The notes beneath the pieces are model-generated. The model was not told the origin of the DNA, made no database searches, and saw only the letters and a program-made list of their open reading frames with translations. Both the position numbers and the translations under genes were made by a program. DNA of 38,049 nt from Entamoeba histolytica HM-1:IMSS. Taxonomy: Eukaryota; Evosea; Mastigamoebida; Endamoebidae. This document shows positions 30,756 to 38,049 of this stretch, piece after piece. The stretch is taken from the NCBI RefSeq assembly GCF_000208925.1, contig NW_001915009.1:1960-40008 (forward strand). Direction: 5' to 3'. How positions within the stretch are numbered: position 1 is the first letter of the stretch; every line of letters starts with the position of its first letter.

Positions 30756-33700
30756 ATGAAGGAAAAGATAATAGTAGTTTTTGTTCTTTTCTTTACTTAT
30801 TGTTTGTGTAAATGTGGTGATGGGATTCGTCAAAGGTTTGATGAAGAATGTGATGGAGGAAGTAATTGTAGAAAGGATTGTATGTGTGAAGATGGTTATT
30901 TTCCGGAAGATGAAACTTATTCAGTTGGATGTGTTCCATCTTGTTTAATTGATGGATGTAAAACAGGGTGTTATACTCCAGATGAGTGTGGATATTGTGA
31001 TGAGAAAGGGTATCGTTCAGATTGTTTAGGATGTGCTGAAGGGTATATTCCACAAGGGTATCTCAAGTGTGTAAAATTTAATGAAAGTGATGTAAAGTCA
31101 TGTCAAGAATATACCACACAACATAACTTTTCTATTACTATCAATGATGTAAGTCAAACACTTACATTAACTCCTGATAAACAAGAAATGTCAATAAATA
31201 CATGTTCTAAAAGATTATCTATTCAACAACCATATGCACCAGGGTATTGGATTAAAGTCACAACAAAGAAAACACAGTACGTTGCAATAGAAACAGAAAA
31301 GCATTATGACTCTGTTTCTATTGAATTTATAGATACACAAGGAAATGCCTATGGAGAAGATACTGTTTTTGTTATTTCAAATTGTCCAACAATAAAAAAA
31401 ATAACAGAAGGACAAGCACAAGAATGTATTGAAGACAATGATAATTTATCACAATTTGTTAAACTTAGTAGAATTGTATTACAACTAACAGAAAATATTC
31501 CATATTATTTATTTGTTCATAAACCATTTGGAATACATTTTACTACCAATGTTCCTATTTTATTTACACCTATTGTTCATCCATGTTCTTATGTTTATTC
31601 AGTAGTTAATTGGCCAGAAGTTGCTACAAGTGGATTTACAACAGTGGTTAATACAGCTCATGGAATAAAATCATCATCTGCATGTACTATTACAGAACAA
31701 ATTGGGTTATGGTATTTTTTACAAGGAGCTGATAGAAATGTATTAATTAGTACGTGTAATTCGATTTCAGATTATTATACTGCATTACATTTAATTAAAG
31801 TACCAGCAAACGGAAATGTTAAGCCAACAATTGATTGTAGTTATAATACTAAAAACCATCCAACAAATGCTGTTTGTGAAAGATATGATGTTAAAGGATG
31901 TCCTGAACCAGGAAGTCATCATGCATCAATGATGGTAACATTGTCAAGTCAATACGACTATTTTATTTTTGCTAGTGTTATAACAGATAATAGTGCTGCT
32001 TTTAATTTAACCATTACAACATTATGTCCTTATAATTGTGGTGGAAATGGAGTTTGTGATAAAGTATCACAAACATGTATTTGTAATGATGGATATGTTT
32101 TAAAACAAGACAGTTGTTCATTATGTGGAAATGGAAAAAAAGATGAAGGGGAAGAATGTGAAAATATTTCAGGAGATAATTACACAGACCCAAATTGTGA
32201 CTATTCTACATGTTCATGTGAAGATGGGTATATTCCATTAACAATTAATGGATTAACGTATTGTGCTGTTCCAACCTGTGGAAATGGAAAAATCAATGAT
32301 TATGAAGAATGTGATGGTGGAGAAGGTTGTCAACATTGTGTTTGTGTTGAGGGATATCGTCCATATGAAAGTCCAAGAATTTATTGTTTAAGTAATAAAT
32401 GTGGAAATAACATACTTGATAAAGGAGAAGAATGTGATGGTGGAGAAGGTTGTTATGAATGTGAATGTCAAGCTGGATGGTTCGAAGCACACTCAGTAGG
32501 ATGCCAAAGAGTACGACGATCTATTGTATCATTAATAATATTTGTAGGAGGAATTATTATATGGATAATCATTTGGCTCTTGTTACTTATTGGCTTTGTT
32601 TCAAGGTATATCTTCTTAAATAAACTTATTATTTCAGAACAACAAAAAGATGAAAGGATTTTGATTGAATCTACAGTAATCAAATTTAACAAAGATGGAG
32701 CTCAATATATTGATGTACATAAACCAAACGCATTATTTGCTTTTGAAAGTAGTGAAATTCTTTTCAGTGACTGCCAAAATCATGTTGAAGTAGATGAAGA
32801 TACTAAAACAGTTATCAGAGTAACAAATAAGAAGAATGAACCAATTCGATTCATTTTCCATGGTGGAGATTATTTAAAATATACAATCTCTTTTGTTCCT
32901 GCAATCTTAAGTGTACGTCCAGGAGAAACTGGTGAAGTAACGTGTGTTATAAATGTGAATTGCACATGTGTTTTAAGAGAAAAAGTACCTGTAACTATCA
33001 GATATGGAAAATTTAAACAGATAATGCAAGAACTTCTTGAAGAAAATCCTCAGTTATTAGAGTTACAATCACAATCTAGTCAAAATACAAGTGAATTTTC
33101 TGAACGAAGTTCAAAATCAAAAAGCTCTTCTCTCAGGAGTAACTCTAGTTTGAATTTACATTCATTAAAAACAGATAATTCTAAAGACAAAGAAGATGGT
33201 TCAAAAGGAAAGTCAGTAGAAAGAAAGAAGAAACAAGTAAAAGGTTTAAATAAACTTTATGTTTATTTAGATTTAAATCTTGAATCAGCATTATCTACTA
33301 AGATTGATTATGAAGAAATTAATTTAATTCATCCACCAATTGGTTCAGGTACATTTGGTATTGTTTATCGTGCTGAATGGAGAGGAGTAGATGTTGCAGT
33401 TAAATTAATGAAAACTGATTTAGTAGACATCAAAGATTTATTACCTAATTTCATGCAAGAAGCTGGGATGATGGAAAGAATTCGATGTCAATATGTAGTG
33501 AATTATATTGGAAGTGTTGTAACTCCAGACACGTTATGTCTTGTAACCGAATTTTGTCCGTTAGGATCATTAAGAAAATTCATGAAAACAAACACAATGA
33601 ATGATTTATTAAAGATTAGATTTTGTCAAGATATTTCTCGTGGAATGGAATATTTACACCAAAACGATATTGTTCATCGTGATTTAAAAACTGATAATGT

Positions 33701-34307
33701 TTTGGTTGTTTCAAATAATCCATTTGATCCAGTAACAGCTAAAGTAACAGATTTTGGTACTTCTCGTTCATTTATTGAATCATCTCAAAAGTTAGGAATT
33801 CAACATATTGGTACACCTGTATATATGGCACCAGAAATGACATTACAAAAAGATGAAGTTAATGAACAAATGACATTAAAATCAGATGTATATTCATTTG
33901 CTATTTGTATGTTAGAAGTTTGGATAAGTAAAGATCCATATGACTCAATAAAATTCCCAGATGGGGAGTCAATTCTTAAATTTGTTGGAGCAGGAAAGAG
34001 ACTTGAAATACCGAATGGGTGTTTATTTTCTGAAGCTATTGAAAGGTGTTGGCAACAAGACCCACGAGATAGACCATCTTTTCAAGAAGTTGCTATTATG
34101 TTATCAAAAGTATATAAAGGATATACTGATGGAGAAGCTAATACATGTATTGATACATTATGTGTAAATGAGAATTCTAAACGTAAGTCATATGTTCCAA
34201 TGGAAACATTAAGTGTAGAAGATAAAAAGGAAGGAACACAAGAATTAAATCAAGGAGAAACACAACAAGAAAATAAGAGTTTATCATCAGAAGGAGAATC
34301 AGAGTAG
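30756..34307 (+). CDS. cysteine-rich transmembrane receptor kinase (TMK family)
   Basis: This 1183-residue type I membrane protein belongs to the Entamoeba TMK family. Residues 1-18 are a signal peptide. The outer part has Cys-rich repeats of the form CGNG-x-x-DEGEEC...CxC-x-x-GY (starts about 20, 457, 508, 549), an EGF-like CGGNGVCDKVSQTC segment (about 430), and a long beta-rich region between them (about 110-420). A membrane helix lies at about 589-618. Inside, a beta-sandwich domain (about 656-752) is followed by a Ser-rich linker and a tyrosine-kinase-like kinase (about 852-1120). The kinase is intact: GSGTFGIVYRA, VAVKL, HRDLKTDN (about 974), DFGTS, APE. It should therefore be active, on Ser/Thr most likely. 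The acidic, Ser-rich tail is probably disordered. No introns. Such receptors sense surroundings and prey; the ligand is unknown. Confidence 0.93.
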   Translation: MKEKIIVVFVLFFTYCLCKCGDGIRQRFDEECDGGSNCRKDCMCEDGYFPEDETYSVGCVPSCLIDGCKTGCYTPDECGYCDEKGYRSDCLGCAEGYIPQGYLKCVKFNESDVKSCQEYTTQHNFSITINDVSQTLTLTPDKQEMSINTCSKRLSIQQPYAPGYWIKVTTKKTQYVAIETEKHYDSVSIEFIDTQGNAYGEDTVFVISNCPTIKKITEGQAQECIEDNDNLSQFVKLSRIVLQLTENIPYYLFVHKPFGIHFTTNVPILFTPIVHPCSYVYSVVNWPEVATSGFTTVVNTAHGIKSSSACTITEQIGLWYFLQGADRNVLISTCNSISDYYTALHLIKVPANGNVKPTIDCSYNTKNHPTNAVCERYDVKGCPEPGSHHASMMVTLSSQYDYFIFASVITDNSAAFNLTITTLCPYNCGGNGVCDKVSQTCICNDGYVLKQDSCSLCGNGKKDEGEECENISGDNYTDPNCDYSTCSCEDGYIPLTINGLTYCAVPTCGNGKINDYEECDGGEGCQHCVCVEGYRPYESPRIYCLSNKCGNNILDKGEECDGGEGCYECECQAGWFEAHSVGCQRVRRSIVSLIIFVGGIIIWIIIWLLLLIGFVSRYIFLNKLIISEQQKDERILIESTVIKFNKDGAQYIDVHKPNALFAFESSEILFSDCQNHVEVDEDTKTVIRVTNKKNEPIRFIFHGGDYLKYTISFVPAILSVRPGETGEVTCVINVNCTCVLREKVPVTIRYGKFKQIMQELLEENPQLLELQSQSSQNTSEFSERSSKSKSSSLRSNSSLNLHSLKTDNSKDKEDGSKGKSVERKKKQVKGLNKLYVYLDLNLESALSTKIDYEEINLIHPPIGSGTFGIVYRAEWRGVDVAVKLMKTDLVDIKDLLPNFMQEAGMMERIRCQYVVNYIGSVVTPDTLCLVTEFCPLGSLRKFMKTNTMNDLLKIRFCQDISRGMEYLHQNDIVHRDLKTDNVLVVSNNPFDPVTAKVTDFGTSRSFIESSQKLGIQHIGTPVYMAPEMTLQKDEVNEQMTLKSDVYSFAICMLEVWISKDPYDSIKFPDGESILKFVGAGKRLEIPNGCLFSEAIERCWQQDPRDRPSFQEVAIMLSKVYKGYTDGEANTCIDTLCVNENSKRKSYVPMETLSVEDKKEGTQELNQGETQQENKSLSSEGESE

Positions 34308-34366
34308 AATTGAAGAAGCTTAATTTTATTTTTGTTAAAAATAGTAAAAATTTTTTTATAAAGAAA

Positions 34367-34372
34367 GAACTT
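34367..34372 (+). promoter_or_regulatory. GAAC box
   Basis: GAACTT lies 20 bases before the ATG at 34393, within the spacing seen at other genes here. Confidence 0.45.
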
Positions 34373-34392
34373 ATTAAAGAAACAAATCATAA

Positions 34393-35389
34393 ATGAATTG
34401 TGAAGAAAATGTATTAATACCATTTATTCCTAAACCAAAGAAAATAAAACATAATAAAAATAAATACAAAGGTATTTATGAACAAATTACACCAATAATT
34501 GTAGTATTTATTATTTGTATTATTTTTGGAAAGTGTGTAATGAATGTTTTATTATGGAAGATATTTAATTCAATTTATGGAATTATCATAATGATAATAG
34601 GATTATTGTTTTTCATTATTGCAATGGTTTCACTTTTTAAAGTTCATTTCACTGATCCAGGAGATGGATCAAATATAATATATAAAGAAAATGAACAAGA
34701 AATTAAAGAGGCAAAAGAAAGAAGTGAATATGCAAAACAACATCACATGTTTTGTGTTGATATTGGATATCCAGTACGATATTGTAATAAATGTCAAAAA
34801 ATTAAAAAAGAAAGAATGTATCATTGTAAAAAATGTAAACGATGTATTGATATGAAAGATCATCATTGTAGTTGGGTTGGTAATTGTATAGGAAGAAATA
34901 ATTATAAATTTTTTATATTATTTCTCTATTATATAGTCATTTCAATATTTTTTGGAATAATTATATTAATATGGAGTATAATTAAAGATACAAGTTTATA
35001 TATTACTATCATTTTATTAAATCAATTTTTACCATTTTTATTTATTTGTAATTATTTAATTGATATTTTTCTTTTAGTGATTGTTATTGCATTATTTATA
35101 TCATTATGTTTGTTATTTTATTATTATTATGTTGTTCATTTGTTATTCATTTATTTTAGTACATCTTTGCTATTTATATACTTTAAATATTATTAAGAAC
35201 CAAACTACTATGGAATCTATTGAAAATGAAAGATATAATTATTTTTTATATCATAAATATCCATTTCCATCTTATAATAATGGTATTTGGAACAATATTG
35301 AAGAATTAATGGGAAGTGGATGGAATGTTTTTTCTCCTTTTTCATTGGCTCATTCTAATGATATTATAAAAGAAGTAAAAGACAAATAA
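34393..35389 (+). CDS. DHHC palmitoyltransferase (two exons)
   Basis: Exons 34393-35107 and 35160-35389 join over a 52-nt GTTTGT...TTTAG intron to give 314 residues. There are four membrane helices (about 32-50, 58-82, 172-195, 205-240). The DPG motif is at 88-90. The Cys-rich domain (131-165) has C-x2-C-x10-C-x2-C-x2-C spacing and ends in the catalytic DHHC (156-159; Cys159 carries the acyl group). The TTxE motif (TTME, 254-257) is encoded by exon 2, which confirms the splice. The enzyme transfers palmitate to protein cysteines on internal or surface membranes. The residue after DHHC is Ser, not the usual Pro. The gene starts 85 bases after the kinase gene. Substrates are unknown. Confidence 0.93.
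35108..35159 (+). other. intron (52 nt)
   Basis: The donor is GTTTGTTATT and the acceptor is TATTTTAG. Splicing completes a Leu codon and brings the TTxE motif into frame. Confidence 0.9.
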
Positions 35390-35420
35390 AAAAATTATTT
35401 AATTTTTGGTTATAAATACT

Positions 35421-36621
35421 TTATGGTTTAATATGAAAGATTGTAATGTCATTTGTTCCTGCACTTCTCATATGAGGTCCCCATGCACCAGTACCTGGAT
35501 GTGTGTAAAGATACATTGTAAAGATACATTTGTTGTTTATTATCTTTTGATTTGATTGTATAAAGTCCATATGCTTTTTTAAAGAATAAATAAACAAGAA
35601 TATTAAATGGTGCAAATTGACCTACGTGAGTATGTCCTGATAACATTAAATCATATATTCCTTTCTCACATGTTTGTTGATATCCATGAGGACGATGTTG
35701 TAATATAATATTAAATGTATTAGCATTAACTTCATTTGAAACCTTATTCATTTCATTAATATACTTCTTTTCTGATTGAGCATCATTAGTTCCAATGATA
35801 GAACATTGAAGTTCTTCCTCTATTACTAATGTATTTTCCAATAAAATAATACCACAAGTTGTTAGCATAGGTTTAAGATATTCAATACCAGTGATATAAT
35901 CATGATTTCCAGTGGATAAATGAACTGGACATTGTGATGTTAATGACTTGAATGGCATTAATTCTTCTATTTGAATATTTGGTGAATCAGTTAAATCTCC
36001 AGTGATGACAACAAAGTTAGGATGAAGAGGAATGATTTTATTAACAATCTCCTGAGAATGAGAAAGAAATCTACTTCCAATGTGAATATCACTGATATGA
36101 ACAAACGAAAATTCTTTTCATATTTTAGATGAATGGAAAGTAAAATGACGATACTCTAATCTATGTCCTTTCCAAAGTGAATAAGCATCAACCAATAATG
36201 AACCAATAATAACAAAAAGAAACATTGAGACTCTGTAATAATTTGGAAGATGATTTGCTGTAATAAATGATATGAAAAAAGAAGATGGTAATGAATAGAA
36301 TTGAATAAGAATAAGTCCAATGCAATCAATAATTAATAAAAAGGGAATCATGTTTAAAGTGAATATCATAATAGAAGCAGAATATAAAGCACATCTTCTT
36401 AATTTTGGAATTACCATTATTCCTAATCCATAAGTAATTCCTAGTATTAATGAAATTCTTCTAGCCCATGTGTATTTATTACATAATTCTTCTTTAGAAA
36501 TTGTTTTGGTTGAAATTAATGAGATTAAATGAAGTATTGGAATGGATAGAAAGAACATATACATAACAACAAGGAAAGAAAACGCAATTGATAAAAAGAC
36601 TTTTCTGATATTATTATTCAT
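35421..36621 (-). pseudogene. transmembrane metallophosphoesterase, broken twice
   Basis: One gene is spread over three open pieces. From the Met at 36621, 167 residues with four or five membrane helices end at a TGA (36120-36118). The same frame then continues without a gap into a calcineurin-like phosphoesterase: SFVHISDIHIG, VVITGDLTD, STGNHDY, LQHRPHG and LSGHTHVG, all five metal-binding motifs intact. Near the 3' end an exact 13-bp tandem duplication (35505-35530) shifts the frame. The expected ending (GTGAWGPHMR, then Ile-rich, stop at 35421) lies in the shifted frame. The first Met after the TGA (35958) is past the DIH motif, so the second piece cannot be a complete enzyme. Its order, membrane helices then phosphoesterase, is like bacterial YkuE and relatives. 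The promoter GAAC box (36647-36655) is intact, so the decay seems recent. Confidence 0.85.
35505..35530. repeat. 13-bp exact tandem duplication
   Basis: GTAAAGATACATT occurs twice in a row on the plus strand (35505-35517 and 35518-35530). Being 13 bases long, it shifts the reading frame of the metallophosphoesterase gene. Confidence 0.9.
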
Positions 36622-36646
36622 AATAAATTACTGCAAATGAACAGTA

Positions 36647-36655
36647 AGTTCATTG
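36647..36655 (-). promoter_or_regulatory. GAAC box of the broken phosphoesterase
   Basis: On the minus strand AATGAACTT contains the classic Entamoeba GAAC element AATGAACT, 25 bases before the ATG at 36621. Confidence 0.6.
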
Positions 36656-38049
36656 AAAAGAAAAAATTCATCATCAATTTTATTTGAAAATTCCATTTTT
36701 TTATTCATTTTTTATAAAAACTTAAATTGATTTTAAAATACTTTTGATTTAAAAATATAAAAATAGATTTCAAGAAGTATTTTTATAATCATCCGACTGT
36801 TTTATTTTGATTGAATTATATATTCTTTATTATATTCATTTGAATAATTTTTATTTAATTGTTTAAGTTACTTATTTTCTTCTTTTTTTTATTGATGTAA
36901 TTGATATTAACTTAAAATTGTTAGAAAATACTATTTTCTTATTAAGAATATCAAATTGTTCAATGAGTATTAAATAGTATTCAAAATGATAACTTAAAAG
37001 ATATATTATTTGATCAAAAACCAATTAATAATATTATTCATATCATTGAGAAAATAACTGTGTTTTATTATTTCTATATAATAGAAATACACGGCAACGA
37101 AAAAAAGCAAATAATTGAAAAAGAAGAGAATGAATGATATAAAAGAATAAAATGAAAGTAAAAAGTGGATGAAGATGAAGATGAAGAAAGAATAAAAGTA
37201 GAAAGGAGAGAATATAAAAATAAAGAAGATAAAGTGTAATAAAACAAAAGAGATGATAAAAGAAGAAATGAATGAAAAAAATAAAGGATGCAAATTTTAT
37301 TGAAACAAATAAAAAAAGTGCAAAAATTAATGATGCAAAATTTAATGATGCAAAATATTTAGCAACATTTTTATGGATGCAAAATATTTTGAAATAAAAA
37401 TAAATCATCATTTGATATTATTATATTTGATAATAAATTATATTATATATTAAATACATCATATTTCTTTATTATTTATCTTTTCTTTTTATTATTTCAT
37501 ATATTAAATTATTATTCATTCATTTATTATTTATATTTCATTTATTAAATAAAATGAAAATGAAATTGTAAAATATCAATCAATTAAATATTCATGAATA
37601 ATAATTTATTAATATTTAATAATTGAAATAATAAATAATAAAGTAACAATAATGATATATTCAATATATTCTTTATTTTATTTGTTCAATATTAGATTAT
37701 TCTATTTCATTATCATTTCATTGTCTTCATTATTTCATTTCATTTATTATTTCATATTCATTTATTATTTTTTAAAATCAAATAAACAATAATATTGATA
37801 TTTATTCATCATATTAATTTAATATAATAAATATACACAACATTTCACAATAAATAACGAATAATTAAGAATGAAAATATTGAATTATTCAATATTTTAT
37901 TCCACATAAAATCAATAAAACATATAAAAAAATAATACACAAATGAAATAATAAAGAAATATACAATACTCAAGAACTAATAAAAAAGAAATAAAAAGAA
38001 TGAATGAATATAAAATTGATAAATAATAGAAGAAAGAAATAGAAAACCA
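36656..38049. other. gene-free AT-rich right flank
   Basis: No coding region is supported. The two minus-strand open frames at about 37006-37411 are Phe/Leu-rich readings of a repeat and share the peptide SLLFQLFAFF with the plus-strand frame at 835-1104. From about 37400 the sequence is almost pure A/T with many ATTATTT-like words. Confidence 0.55.
37093..37390 (-). repeat. right arm of the dispersed inverted repeat
   Basis: Read on the minus strand, this copy begins with a block matching 49-64 (16 of 16). It continues with TTTTGCATC words in short tandem, then a pyrimidine-rich run, and ends with a 37-base block matching 1021-1056 except for one T. The copy is about 300 bases, much shorter than the left one. 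Confidence 0.6.

Noticed and set aside
30793..31053. His-rich minus-strand frame opposite the receptor kinase
   Set aside because: It is an antisense shadow of the Cys-rich repeats; similar ones occur at 32293-32490.
36113..36148. A 36-nt GT...AG segment that would remove the TGA in the phosphoesterase gene
   Set aside because: Donor GTCATT and acceptor AAAAG do not fit the GTTTGT...TAG consensus, and it is shorter than any intron seen here; the downstream frameshift would remain.
1..38049. tRNA arrays, rRNA, snRNA, CRISPR, LINE/SINE with reverse transcriptase
   Set aside because: I looked for tRNA T-loop sequence, U2/U6 landmarks, regularly spaced direct repeats and reverse-transcriptase motifs and found none.

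Overview
The window looks like nuclear DNA of an Entamoeba of the histolytica/dispar/nuttalli group. The DNA is extremely AT-rich. Genes are compact and mostly intronless. The few introns are short, usually begin GTTTGT and end TAG. Several genes carry the Entamoeba core-promoter GAAC box, often fused to an A-rich stretch (GAACTTAAAA), a few to about 25 bases before the ATG. The gene set also fits: a cysteine-rich transmembrane receptor kinase, an LRR-PP2C phosphatase, a GH25 lysozyme and an Entamoeba-lineage LRR-like family protein. The species call is an inference from style.

Layout, left to right. 1-2499 is gene-free and holds one arm of a dispersed repeat. 2500-9993 carries a small signal-peptide protein split by an intron, a secreted beta-helix-like protein, an NBR1/ILRUN-type FW-domain protein, a small coiled-coil protein on the minus strand (KXDL/BORC-like, tentative), a TBC RabGAP, a SPRY-like protein and a Gln/Pro-rich protein. 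10145-12332 holds a DRAM/Frag1-family membrane protein and a three-exon DPH2-like gene. 12737-16655 holds an LRR-PP2C phosphatase and replication factor C subunit 3. 17151-24431 is all minus strand: GH25 lysozyme, the LRR-like family protein, the TORC2 subunit Rictor and the splicing factor PHF5A/Rds3. The last is divergent from an Eco1/ESCO cohesin acetyltransferase (24525-25259). A 5.5 kb stretch without recognisable genes follows. Then come the receptor kinase (30756-34307), a two-exon DHHC palmitoyltransferase, and a transmembrane metallophosphoesterase that is broken by an in-frame TGA and by a 13-bp tandem duplication. 36656-38049 is again gene-free and holds the second, inverted copy of the edge repeat.

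There is no operon-like logic. Themes that recur are signalling (receptor kinase, PP2C, Rictor/TORC2), membrane traffic and autophagy (TBC GAP, FW-domain protein, DRAM-like protein, DHHC enzyme, possible BORC subunit) and chromosome or RNA maintenance (RFC3, Eco1, PHF5A). Seven genes need splicing to give a complete product. For six of them the splice junctions were read directly and restore known motifs, family sequence or a continuous frame; for the first (2500-3167) the splice joins a signal peptide to the downstream ORF in frame.

The points most worth a second look are the doubly broken metallophosphoesterase, the inverted repeat flanking the gene block, the ATG-only first exon of the LRR-like gene, the loss of a conserved cysteine in PHF5A, the promoter-based start corrections, and the beta-sandwich domain between the membrane and kinase domains of the receptor kinase. 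I found no clearly new multi-gene system.
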